Below, in pieces: positions 1-6,560 of a stretch of DNA of 10,476 nt. The notes under the pieces are model-generated. The model saw nothing but the letters and a program-made list of their open reading frames with translations. It was not told where the DNA came from and ran no database searches. The position numbers were made by a program, and so were the translations under genes. How positions within the stretch are numbered: position 1 is the stretch's first letter; every line of letters begins with the position of its first letter. The stretch spans positions 1 to 10,476 of the forward strand of contig JADFSZ010000047.1 of assembly GCA_022560555.1 (NCBI GenBank), in the 5' to 3' direction. The stretch is from JADFSZ01 sp022560555 [NCBI: PVC group bacterium] (GTDB lineage Bacteria; GCA-001730085; JADFSZ01).

Positions 1-182
1 CGAAGTTGGATAGATCTTTCGGGATCACATTTTAAATTTGCTTTCGCCGGTTGATTTTCTAAACCCGAAAGAGCAAACATTTTTCCCATCACTTTAAAGA
101 CAAGAGTTAGCTAATCAAAAGGAAAAGATTCGGTTACTGCTTTTTTTTTCAGGCAATAATATCTAAACTCTTCAATATTCAT
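1..182 (-). pseudogene. MmcQ/YjbR-family protein, 5' part, interrupted by an in-frame TAG and cut by the window edge
   Basis: Read on the minus strand from ATG at 182-180, the translation starts MNIEEFRYYC and reaches TESFPFD at codon 23. Codon 24 (113-111) is TAG, and the same frame then continues LTLVFKVMGKMFALSGL, followed by NLKCDPERSIQL at the window edge. Both halves match the MmcQ/YjbR family (PF04237, CyaY-like fold, small proteins of about 115-120 residues, function poorly known). The diagnostic pieces are the FPF motif, the VFKV-GKMFAL strand and the LKCDPE motif. The TAG falls where the family usually has an acidic or polar residue, so one base change from GAG would explain it. Nothing else in the frame is broken. 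It begins two bases after the stop of the transglutaminase-like gene, so the two look like an operon. Either it is a pseudogene or the TAG is a base error; the C-terminal half lies outside the window. The family assignment is confident, the reason for the stop is not. Confidence 0.75.
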
Positions 183-184
183 AA

Positions 185-1267
185 TTATTTTATAAGATAT
201 CCCAAAGCGGGTGCATCATCAAAATAGATCAACAATGTATTTACTCCTAATTGTATTGGAATAGAAAAACTTAGTTTGTTATTATCATTTTCGATCTTTT
301 CAACAGGTAAAATTATATCCCCATAGGAGTAGGTCACTTTATCGGTTCGAATATTTGTTATTGCGAATTGAATTTCATCAAAATACATTTCCGTATAGAT
401 AATTCCCTTGTTTGGAGTTTCTATATCTGAAAGAAGTAATTGTTTTTCAATAATAAGTGGTCTATAAGAAAACTCCTGGCTACTTACTTCTTCTGAAATA
501 AAAGCATCTTCATAAATATCTGGATAATGAGTATTGAAAAATAAATCAGGAGGTGTTTTATAGTAAAAATAGCTAGGTTCCTTTATAAATTTTTGATGGT
601 ACTTCCCGGCTCCCCAGGTAGTATCAAAGAGAAAGGGTTTCCCATCTATCAATGCCACATTCCACATATGAATCGTATTAAAGGGTCTTCCAATATCACT
701 GAAGTTTGTTTTTGTATCGCCTCTAACCAAATAATTACTTATCCCCTGCAACTCGCAAAGCCTTTCGAATAACATGGCATAGCCTTCACAAACAGCAATT
801 CCTTTTTGTAGAGTACGTTTTATTATTTTTTCTCTAGTTATTTCTTCTTTTTGATTGCGTTCTCTATAATTCTTGAAATTGTAATCAAATTTTTTATATT
901 CTTCCGGATCGTAAGCAATGTTTTTAATAATCCAACTGTAAATAGCTCGTATTTTTTCTTCTTCGGTAATAAACGTAAAAATGCCGTTATCCGGTCCGAC
1001 AAAATACGCTTGGGGTGTGACAAGGCAAATCGCTTTGCGATGCCCCCCCACACCGGGATCCACAACGCACATAAAAATTGTTCCGCGGGGAAAATATCGA
1101 TAGGACTTTTTCAGGATAATCGCCGCCTGAAAAATATCTTGGGCGGGAATGTCGTGGGTAATGTCGATGACAGGACATTCCGGCGCGATGGACAAGATGA
1201 CACCTTTCAAGATACCGGCATAAGCCTCTGTATGACCGAAATCTGTTATGAGCGCGATGGGGTTCAT
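185..1267 (-). CDS. Chimeric protein: truncated SAM hydroxide adenosyltransferase (DUF62) N-terminus joined to a transglutaminase-like domain
   Basis: From the ATG at 1267 the product has 360 residues. Residues 1-99 are the start of a SAM hydroxide adenosyltransferase (DUF62): ALITDFG (5-11), VVDPGVGGHRK (68-78, with the family's Asp70 and Arg77) and VGPDNG (90-95). These enzymes split S-adenosylmethionine to adenosine and methionine. Everything after VGPDNG is missing, including the catalytic His of the FHGRD motif and the C-terminal barrel, so that activity should be lost. From about residue 100 the sequence is a transglutaminase-like (KY/Transglut_core) domain: EEEKIRAIYSWI (102-113), the Cys motif AVCEGYAMLF (Cys160), His200 in HMWNV and Asp215 in FDTTWG. 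The triad is complete, followed by a C-terminal extension (about 225-360) typical of Bacteroidetes relatives. Those relatives are normally secreted, but no signal peptide remains. ATGs at 1312 and 1309 are in frame but lie within or just upstream of the likely transcription start, so 1267 is preferred. The frame across the junction is open; whether the join is biological is unproven. Confidence 0.7.
   Translation of the reverse strand: MNPIALITDFGHTEAYAGILKGVILSIAPECPVIDITHDIPAQDIFQAAIILKKSYRYFPRGTIFMCVVDPGVGGHRKAICLVTPQAYFVGPDNGIFTFITEEEKIRAIYSWIIKNIAYDPEEYKKFDYNFKNYRERNQKEEITREKIIKRTLQKGIAVCEGYAMLFERLCELQGISNYLVRGDTKTNFSDIGRPFNTIHMWNVALIDGKPFLFDTTWGAGKYHQKFIKEPSYFYYKTPPDLFFNTHYPDIYEDAFISEEVSSQEFSYRPLIIEKQLLLSDIETPNKGIIYTEMYFDEIQFAITNIRTDKVTYSYGDIILPVEKIENDNNKLSFSIPIQLGVNTLLIYFDDAPALGYLIK
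955..985 (-). other. Junction between DUF62-type and transglutaminase-type sequence
   Basis: The last DUF62-like residues (VGPDNGIFTFI) are encoded down to about 968, and the first transglutaminase-like residues (TEEEKIRAIY) begin at about 967. Composition switches here: 60-base stretches to the right at 1021-1080 and 1141-1200 hold 32 and 34 G/C, while 841-900 and 241-300 hold 12 and 14. No transposon end, direct repeat or tRNA is visible at the join, and the exact base cannot be fixed without a parent sequence. Confidence 0.65.
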
Positions 1268-1297
1268 GAGTTTCAACAATTGTGCTATGAGTGATTT

Positions 1298-1326
1298 ATG
1301 ACTTTTCATCATTATAATTCTATGTT
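1298..1326 (+). promoter_or_regulatory. Possible weak promoter for purU, overlapping the divergent promoter
   Basis: ATGACT (1298-1303) and TATGTT (1321-1326) each match the sigma70 consensus at four of six positions and are 17 bases apart. They would start transcription near 1333, about 43 bases before the purU ATG. The elements interleave with the stronger minus-strand promoter, so the two would compete. A palindromic ATTATAAT at 1311-1318 also reads as a -10 on this strand but lacks a good -35. Confidence 0.25.
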
Positions 1327-1339
1327 AAGCTTATGGCAA
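1311..1339 (-). promoter_or_regulatory. Predicted sigma70-type promoter for the minus-strand DUF62 gene
   Basis: On the minus strand, TTGCCA (1339-1334, five of six matches to the -35 consensus) is followed by a 17-base spacer and a perfect TATAAT (1316-1311). Transcription would start near 1304. This puts the ATG at 1312 inside the promoter and makes the ATG at 1267 the first usable start, with a leader of about 37 bases. I see no good Shine-Dalgarno in front of 1267. Prediction by consensus only. Confidence 0.55.
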
Positions 1340-1375
1340 GTTGTCATCCATAGATTTTGAAAGGTTGCCTTTTTG

Positions 1376-2227
1376 ATGGAACGAGCTGTTATTCTCATAG
1401 AATGTCCGGATCAAAAGGGTATTGTTGCCCGTGTTTCAGATTTTATTTTTCGTTTAGACGCCAATATTATTCAATCGGATCAATATTCGACGGATCCCGA
1501 AAACGGGGTCTTTTTTATGCGCTTGGAATTTTGTTTTGATCCCAAGCGCCTTTCACGAAATATATTAGAAAAAGAATTCGCTTCCTTGGCAAAAAAGCTG
1601 AGGGCGCATTGGAATCTGCATTACCACAGCACACGGTTGCGGATAGGAATTTTGCTTTCCAAGGAAGCACACTGTTTGGTGGATATCCTCTATCGGCAAG
1701 CATCCGGGGAGTTTCACGCGGACATAACATGCGTTATCAGCAATCATCCGGATCATCGCATAGTGGTGGAACAAGCCGGAGTCCCGTATCATTATATCCC
1801 GGTTTCCGCAAAGACGAAATCCAAGAGCGAAAAAGACATCCTGGCTCTTGTTCAAAAAAATACGGATGTTTTGGTGCTCGCGCGTTATATGCAAATACTT
1901 TCTCCAAAATTTTTAAAAGCGTATAAACATGACATTATCAACATTCACCACAGTTTTTTGCCTTCTTTTAAGGGGGCTAACCCTTACAAGCAAGCCCATG
2001 AGCGGGGTGTCAAAGTTATAGGAGCTACGGCTCACTACGTGACGGAGAATCTTGATGAGGGGCCGATCATCGAACAGGTGGTTGAGCGTATGACCCATCG
2101 TGATGATCTGGATGATCTTCGCCGCAAAAGCCGCCATTTAGAAAAAGTGGCTTTGGCGAACGCGATTCAGGCCCATGTCGAGCATCGTGTGATTCGGTAT
2201 AAAAACAAAACGATTGTGTTTGCGTAA
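1376..2227 (+). CDS. purU: Formyltetrahydrofolate deformylase
   Basis: The enzyme hydrolyses 10-formyltetrahydrofolate to formate and tetrahydrofolate in the cytoplasm, balancing one-carbon pools and supplying formate for formate-dependent purine synthesis. The 283-residue product has the family's two domains: an N-terminal ACT regulatory domain (about 4-80, beginning AVILIECPDQKGIVARVSDF) and a formyltransferase-fold domain from about residue 87. The active-site signature NIHHSFLPSFKGANPY (189-204) supplies Asn189 and His191, and GATAHYVTENLDEGPII (216-232) supplies Asp227. The doubled His and the long ATAHYVT motif favour PurU over the related transferase PurN. Length is normal. The ATG at 1376 is chosen over the TTG directly before it; an AAGG at 1361-1364 is the only ribosome-binding candidate. 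The glycosyltransferase gene follows after 13 bases. Confidence 0.93.
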   Translation: MERAVILIECPDQKGIVARVSDFIFRLDANIIQSDQYSTDPENGVFFMRLEFCFDPKRLSRNILEKEFASLAKKLRAHWNLHYHSTRLRIGILLSKEAHCLVDILYRQASGEFHADITCVISNHPDHRIVVEQAGVPYHYIPVSAKTKSKSEKDILALVQKNTDVLVLARYMQILSPKFLKAYKHDIINIHHSFLPSFKGANPYKQAHERGVKVIGATAHYVTENLDEGPIIEQVVERMTHRDDLDDLRRKSRHLEKVALANAIQAHVEHRVIRYKNKTIVFA

Positions 2228-2240
2228 TGAGTGGCTGGCC

Positions 2241-2903
2241 GTGAAATTATCCGTAATCATTCCGACATGGAATGAAGAGATGTTTATCTCTTCAACAATC
2301 AAAAACTGTCTTCAGGAAACCGAGGACGTCATTGTTGTTGATGCAGGAAGTCCGGACCGGACGGTCGCGTTAGCTCATGAATACCCGGTGCGCGTTTTTC
2401 AATCTTCGAAAGGCCGTGCCTGTCAAATGAATCTCGGTGCCGAAAAAGCGGCCCACGATATTCTTGTTTTTGTTCACGCGGACACACGCCTTCCGGCGGG
2501 AGCACGCGCGGATATTGAAAGTGCGATTGCAAGCGGATATGTTGGGGGTAGGTTTCGTCTGAAGTTTGACATCAAGAGCCCCGTACTAAATCTATACGCC
2601 TTTTTATCCTGTTATGACTTTGGCGGGCTTTCATTCGGAGATCAGGGAATATTTGTAACAAAATCTTGTTTTTTAAAAGGCGGAAAATTTCCGGAGCACC
2701 GATTCCCGGAAGACATCTTTTTTTATCAATCCATGAAACGCTTGGGAAAAACAGTTGTACTTCCGAAAAGTGTGACAACATCGGCCCGTCGATTTCAAAA
2801 GCGGGGCGTTTTAAGTCAGCAGATCGAGAACATTGGAATTTTACTGATGGCCTTCTTAGGGGTTGATTCGAAAAAACTAGAGGAGTTTTATTGTCAGACA
2901 TGA
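2241..2903 (+). CDS. Family 2 glycosyltransferase, TIGR04283 type
   Basis: A 220-residue cytoplasmic GT-A fold transferase. The N-terminal KLSVIIPTWNEE (2-13) and VVDAGSPDRT (32-41) form the nucleotide-sugar binding part, and KGRACQMNLGAEKA (57-70) matches the GRAxQMNxGA signature. HADTRLP (79-85) supplies the metal-binding Asp; FGDQGIF (132-138), PED (156-158) and TTSARRFQKRGV (179-190) complete the pattern of NCBI family TIGR04283. That family is named for arsenosugar biosynthesis, but many members occur without arsenic genes and none is seen here, so the acceptor and sugar are unknown. The GTG at 2241 is chosen because the homology begins at once there; TTG codons at 2214 and 2220 are in frame but would overlap the purU end. 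The 3' end overlaps the next gene by 13 bases. Confidence 0.82.
   Translation: MKLSVIIPTWNEEMFISSTIKNCLQETEDVIVVDAGSPDRTVALAHEYPVRVFQSSKGRACQMNLGAEKAAHDILVFVHADTRLPAGARADIESAIASGYVGGRFRLKFDIKSPVLNLYAFLSCYDFGGLSFGDQGIFVTKSCFLKGGKFPEHRFPEDIFFYQSMKRLGKTVVLPKSVTTSARRFQKRGVLSQQIENIGILLMAFLGVDSKKLEEFYCQT
2880..2893 (+). promoter_or_regulatory. Ribosome-binding site deciding a TTG start for the TPR-SPOR gene
   Basis: GAGGAG at 2880-2885 is followed five bases later by TTG at 2891. The site lies inside the last codons of the upstream glycosyltransferase gene, so ribosomes finishing there could re-initiate. Confidence 0.6.
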
Positions 2904-3679
2904 CACGAAATCTTCAATTAAGAGCAGCCTCACTTAAAACCATTGTCATCCCGGCGATATTTTCTCTTTTAACTATATTTTTCCATTTAACTGTATTTTT
3001 TCTTTTATGGTGCCCATTAGATGCTGAGGCCGGTATTAAAAGACGCAGTTCGCGTACAAGGAAAAGAACCTCCTCCGAAAACAGTGTGTACCAGAAAAAA
3101 CAAAATCTCAAAAATCTATTAAATAAAAATAATGGCGAATCCATTGCGGGGGACGCTCATTATGAATTAGGAATGCTGTATATGCTGACGGAAGATTATG
3201 ATCAAGCGCTTGGACACCTAAACAACGCTGTGGGAGGCTCAAATCTGGCCAGAGGAAAAAGGGCAACGAGTTATTACTATCTGTCCGGGATTTACATGAA
3301 GAGGGGGCAGAGGGACGAAGCTCGCAAAACGCTTGAAAAACTGATTCAGGAACTCCCGGGAAACGCTTACTATGATATGGGATTGGATAAACTGAAATCC
3401 ATTTATCGTCAAGAAGGAGAAACATCTTCTGTCATGCCCTATATCAAAACTCAAGGGTACTATAGTGTTCAAGTCGGCTCATATACAAAAAAAGATAATG
3501 CCGAGCGTGTTGTGAATCAATTAAAAAGCCGGTACACGGTCAGTATGTCAAAGATTTTTAAGGGCCAAAAAGTATTTTGGCGCGTGAGAGTGGGCGAATA
3601 TTCGAGACGGGCTGACGCGTCAAAAGTCGCGCTTGAAATCAAAAAACGAGAAGGATTCCCGGCGGTTGTTGTCCCTTAA
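2891..3679 (+). CDS. Membrane-anchored or exported TPR-SPOR domain protein
   Basis: The 262-residue product has a short cytoplasmic start, a hydrophobic stretch (about 17-42) ending in DAEA, where signal peptidase could cut, and a basic Ser/Arg-rich linker (50-62). Two TPR-like helical pairs follow (about 88-116, with HYELGMLYMLTEDYDQALGHL, and about 124-157, with YYYLSGIYMKRGQRDEARKTL). A C-terminal SPOR domain occupies 190-262, from YYSVQVGSYTKKDNAERVV to the last residue. SPOR domains bind peptidoglycan glycan strands lacking stem peptides, so the protein probably acts at the periplasmic cell wall or septum; its partners are unknown. Start choice: GAGGAG (2880-2885) lies five bases before TTG 2891 but 14 before ATG 2900, favouring TTG. 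It overlaps the glycosyltransferase gene by 13 bases, suggesting coupling. The FFLLWC sequence is not a convincing lipobox. Confidence 0.82.
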   Translation: MSDMTRNLQLRAASLKTIVIPAIFSLLTIFFHLTVFFLLWCPLDAEAGIKRRSSRTRKRTSSENSVYQKKQNLKNLLNKNNGESIAGDAHYELGMLYMLTEDYDQALGHLNNAVGGSNLARGKRATSYYYLSGIYMKRGQRDEARKTLEKLIQELPGNAYYDMGLDKLKSIYRQEGETSSVMPYIKTQGYYSVQVGSYTKKDNAERVVNQLKSRYTVSMSKIFKGQKVFWRVRVGEYSRRADASKVALEIKKREGFPAVVVP

Positions 3680-3750
3680 GTCTTAATGACTCATGAACAC
3701 TTCCCATCTCATTAGTTATTCTTTAATCGCGAAACTCATTTCACAATAAA

Positions 3751-4683
3751 ATGGTTCAATCAAAAAAACAACTTGTCTTCATTTTACTTGGGGCGACAGC
3801 TGTCGGTAAGACAGACGTTTCTCTGAAGTTAGCCGAAGAATGCAATTTTCAAATTATTTCGGCTGATTCGATGCAGGTCTACCGGCATTTGGATATTGGC
3901 ACGGCCAAACCCACTCAAAAGGATATCCTGAAGATTAAGCATCACATGATTGATATTGTGGATCCGGACGAAGAGTATAATGTGGCCGATTACTATCATG
4001 AAGCCACAGGGATATTGCAGCGGCTCTCAGCTGAAGGACAAATGATCCTTGTTGTCGGGGGGGCGGGCATGTATCTGAAGCGTCTTTTGGAAGGTGTTTT
4101 TCGCGGGCCCGGAAGTGATTTGGGGGTGCGCCGTCATTTGCAAAAGGAAGCAAGGGATATAGGGAATGCAGCGATGCATGACAAGCTTAAACAAGTCGAT
4201 TCAAAGGCTGCCGGGCGAATACATCCCAATAATATCCGCCGTGTGATCCGAGCGCTCGAAGTGTACGAATTAACAGGGCAAGCGCTTTCGGAGCTTCAAG
4301 AAAGTCAGCCGGAACCGGAAGACTTCCGGTTTGTCAAAATCGGCCTTCAACTTTCAAAGACGAAGTTGTACGAACGGATTGCCCAAAGGACGGATGACAT
4401 GTTTGAGCGGGGTTTTATCGAAGAAGTACGATGGGTCCAAGACCGTTTCTGCCTCACAGATACGATACGGAAGTCTATCGGTTACCGTGACGTTTTGCGA
4501 TATATAGAAAAGTTGCAAGACCTTGAGTATACAAAGGATGCCATTAAAAAAGCCACCCGTCTTCTGGTCAAAAAGCAATTGACATGGTTTGGTAATAATG
4601 ATAGCATCCATTGGTTTTGTTCGGACCAGAATCCCTCCCGGGAAATTTTTAAATTTATAAAGCAAGAGTATTCAAGGGATTAA
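3751..4683 (+). CDS. miaA: tRNA dimethylallyltransferase
   Basis: MiaA transfers dimethylallyl from DMAPP to N6 of A37 in tRNAs reading codons that begin with U, the first step to the (methylthio)isopentenyl modifications. The 310-residue product is full length. Visible motifs are the P-loop GATAVGKT (14-21), ADSMQVYR (38-45, containing the general-base Asp39), DIGTAKP (48-54), VGGAGMYLK (102-110), RRVIRALEVYELTG (163-176), KSIGYRDVL (241-249) and TRLLVKKQLTWF (269-280). The one oddity is Ala105 where the family has a strongly conserved Thr (VGGTGLY), a residue placed near the acceptor adenine. The ATG at 3751 has no clear Shine-Dalgarno. A 71-base gap separates it from the SPOR gene, the longest on this strand, so a promoter could lie there, but I find no convincing one. 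The permease gene starts four bases after the stop. Confidence 0.93.
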   Translation: MVQSKKQLVFILLGATAVGKTDVSLKLAEECNFQIISADSMQVYRHLDIGTAKPTQKDILKIKHHMIDIVDPDEEYNVADYYHEATGILQRLSAEGQMILVVGGAGMYLKRLLEGVFRGPGSDLGVRRHLQKEARDIGNAAMHDKLKQVDSKAAGRIHPNNIRRVIRALEVYELTGQALSELQESQPEPEDFRFVKIGLQLSKTKLYERIAQRTDDMFERGFIEEVRWVQDRFCLTDTIRKSIGYRDVLRYIEKLQDLEYTKDAIKKATRLLVKKQLTWFGNNDSIHWFCSDQNPSREIFKFIKQEYSRD

Positions 4684-4687
4684 AAAG

Positions 4688-5605
4688 ATGGCGCAAACCA
4701 TACGTACAAAAGAAACCATTGCCGGATACGGTTTTCTTCTTCCCAATCTCATCGGTTTTTTGGCCTTTACGTCCATTCCCGTTCTTGCGTCTCTTGTGCT
4801 GGGTTTTATGCGATGGGATCTCACAAGTCCTCCAGTTTACATAGGCTTAGAGAATTTTGTCAACCTTCTTGGATTTACGAAAGAGAACGGGCATTGGATT
4901 CCGAATGACGGGCGGTTTTGGTACTATGTCTACAATACGATGTTCTTCATGCTGGGTATTCCTATTTCTATGGCGGCCTCACTTTTTTTAGCTGTTGTCC
5001 TCAACAATAAAATGAAAGGAATTTCTGTTGTTCGTACGGTTTATTTTATGCCGACGCTTGCAAGCGGGATAGCCATCTATGTGTTATGGCGCTGGATATT
5101 TAATGAGGAGTTCGGGTTGTTAAACATTTTATTGGGCCATTTTGGAATAGATGGCCCCGGATGGCTTACAAATCGCGCCTTGGCAAAGCCCTCGCTCATT
5201 TTTATGGGAATTTGGATGAACATGGGCGGTTACAACATGATTCTTTATCTTGCCGGGATACAAGGGATTCCGCAGGAATTGTACGAAGCCTCTGCCATTG
5301 ACGGAGCTAGCTCATGGCAGAAATTTCAGCATATCACGTGGCCGATGCTTGGCCCGACAACCTTTTTTATTTTTATTATGAGCGTGATTGCCGGGTTTCA
5401 AGGCGGATTTGACGCGGCCTTTGTGATGACGGGCGGCGGCCCGGCCGGAGCCACAACAACGGTGAGCTATTATATTTATCAAAACGCGTACGAATGGTTT
5501 CATATGGGGTACGCGGCATCCATTGCCTGGGTGTTGTTTTTATCAGTTTTTATCGTGACCTTAATGAATTGGAAATACGGAGGCAAAGTTGTCCACTATC
5601 AATAG
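4688..5605 (+). CDS. Sugar ABC transporter permease, MalF/UgpA type
   Basis: A 305-residue inner-membrane permease of the binding-protein-dependent carbohydrate uptake (CUT1) class. About six hydrophobic segments are visible (roughly 14-40, 82-105, 115-137, 168-190, 222-245 and 276-295). The EAA loop that contacts the ATPase is at 200-219, with E200-A201, G206 and P219 (YEASAIDGASSWQKFQHITW). The MTGGGPAGATTT segment (247-258) is characteristic of the MalF/UgpA side of the pair. The substrate cannot be read from the sequence. An AAGGGA site (4674-4679), eight bases before the ATG, lies within the end of miaA, so the gene is probably translated from the miaA transcript. The partner permease overlaps its 3' end. 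No substrate-binding protein or ATPase is encoded in the window. Confidence 0.9.
   Translation: MAQTIRTKETIAGYGFLLPNLIGFLAFTSIPVLASLVLGFMRWDLTSPPVYIGLENFVNLLGFTKENGHWIPNDGRFWYYVYNTMFFMLGIPISMAASLFLAVVLNNKMKGISVVRTVYFMPTLASGIAIYVLWRWIFNEEFGLLNILLGHFGIDGPGWLTNRALAKPSLIFMGIWMNMGGYNMILYLAGIQGIPQELYEASAIDGASSWQKFQHITWPMLGPTTFFIFIMSVIAGFQGGFDAAFVMTGGGPAGATTTVSYYIYQNAYEWFHMGYAASIAWVLFLSVFIVTLMNWKYGGKVVHYQ
5579..5591 (+). promoter_or_regulatory. Ribosome-binding site deciding the TTG start of the second permease
   Basis: A perfect GGAGG (5579-5583) sits five bases before TTG at 5589, inside the 3' end of the first permease gene. There is no ATG at a usable distance, so TTG is the supported start and the two genes overlap by 17 bases. 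Confidence 0.65.
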
Positions 5606-6554
5606 AAGAAATCTCCTTCTTTTGGATGACGAGTTTGAGAGGAACTCCAAAATAAATACCTATCTGAAAAACTTTATTCAGGTTTCGGTGATATTTATTT
5701 TGGGTATCACGATGCTCATTCCGTTTTACTGGATGATTGTCACGTCATTAAGTGCTCCCGGCAGTTTGGATCTGCAATTGATACCGGATCCCGTTATGTG
5801 GGAAAATTATCCGAAGGCCTGGATGGCCGTGAATTTCGGTCGGGGTTATATTAACTCCATGCTGGTTACGATGTGTGTTACCTTTGGACAAGTTTTTACC
5901 AGTTCCATGGCTGCTTACGCGTTTGCCCGTTTGGATTTTCCGGGACGTGACAAAGTGTTTCTCGCGTATTTGGCAACAATGATGATCCCGAAAGACGTAA
6001 CGATGATTCCCAATTTTATTCTACTGAAATATATTCCGGAAGGCCTGAACATCCTTTTTAGTCCGGAAAATCTATTTTGGACACAGGATCTGTTCCTGTT
6101 CGGAAAATACTATATGGGTAAACCGATTGGATATGATTCCTATTTTGCGTTGATTATGCCGGGTCTTTTCAGCGCCTATGGAACATTTATGCTCAGACAG
6201 TTTTTCATGACGATACCGACAGATCTTGAGGACGCTGCCAAAATTGATGGGTGCAGCTATTTTGGGATTTATTGGCGCGTGATCTTGCCTCTTTCTAAGC
6301 CGGCTTTAGCGACGTTAACGACTTTCACGTTTATGGGAAGCTGGAAAGAGTTTATGTGGCCGCTGGTCATCACAAGTAGTCTTGATATGAAAACTTTGCC
6401 CATCCTTTTGCAGTATTTCCAGGGATTGTATTTTACGGAGTGGAATCTTCTGATGGCGGGGTCCGTGATTATGGTTATACCGGCATTGATTATGTTTCTT
6501 TTTGCTCAAAGATTTTTTGTTGAAGGTATTCAGCTCGGCGCGGTTAAAGGGTAA
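5589..6554 (+). CDS. Sugar ABC transporter permease, MalG/UgpE type
   Basis: The second 321-residue membrane subunit, which would pair with the preceding permease in a CUT1 sugar importer. After a polar N-terminus of about 28 residues it has a first membrane helix (about 30-53) and the MalG-type segments around 88-112 (NSMLVTMCVTFGQVFTSSMAAYAFARL in part). The EAA loop is at 214-234 (LEDAAKIDGCSYFGIYWRVI, with G221 and P234), and the end FVEGIQLGAVKG is typical of this subfamily. Compared with the usual pattern, in which the LG(L)-TYxALIxPG segment closely follows PxFxLL, about 30 extra residues (roughly 150-182, rich in Phe, Tyr and Leu) are inserted between the third and fourth helices. Relatives with a similar insert may exist; I cannot check. 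The YesL-like gene follows after six bases. Confidence 0.9.
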   Translation: MSTINRRNLLLLDDEFERNSKINTYLKNFIQVSVIFILGITMLIPFYWMIVTSLSAPGSLDLQLIPDPVMWENYPKAWMAVNFGRGYINSMLVTMCVTFGQVFTSSMAAYAFARLDFPGRDKVFLAYLATMMIPKDVTMIPNFILLKYIPEGLNILFSPENLFWTQDLFLFGKYYMGKPIGYDSYFALIMPGLFSAYGTFMLRQFFMTIPTDLEDAAKIDGCSYFGIYWRVILPLSKPALATLTTFTFMGSWKEFMWPLVITSSLDMKTLPILLQYFQGLYFTEWNLLMAGSVIMVIPALIMFLFAQRFFVEGIQLGAVKG

Positions 6555-6560
6555 TGGGTT

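Noticed and set aside
1021-1080. C-run (TGCCCCCCCA) near 1041-1050, considered as a frameshift site explaining the fusion
   Set aside because: The DUF62 frame is correct on both sides of it (VVDPGVGGHRKAICL), and the domain switch lies about 75 bases away.
851-1294. 147-residue plus-strand open frame opposite the chimeric gene
   Set aside because: It has no family resemblance, lies antisense to strongly recognisable DUF62 and transglutaminase coding sequence, and crosses the composition break; a shadow frame.
3684-3714. TAATGA...TCATTA inverted repeat between the SPOR gene and miaA, considered as a terminator
   Set aside because: The stem is only six AT-rich pairs around a 19-base loop, and no T-run follows.
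3693-3723. Possible promoter before miaA (TGAACA and TATTCT)
   Set aside because: Each box matches the consensus at only four positions and the spacing is 19 bases; not better than chance in AT-rich intergenic DNA.
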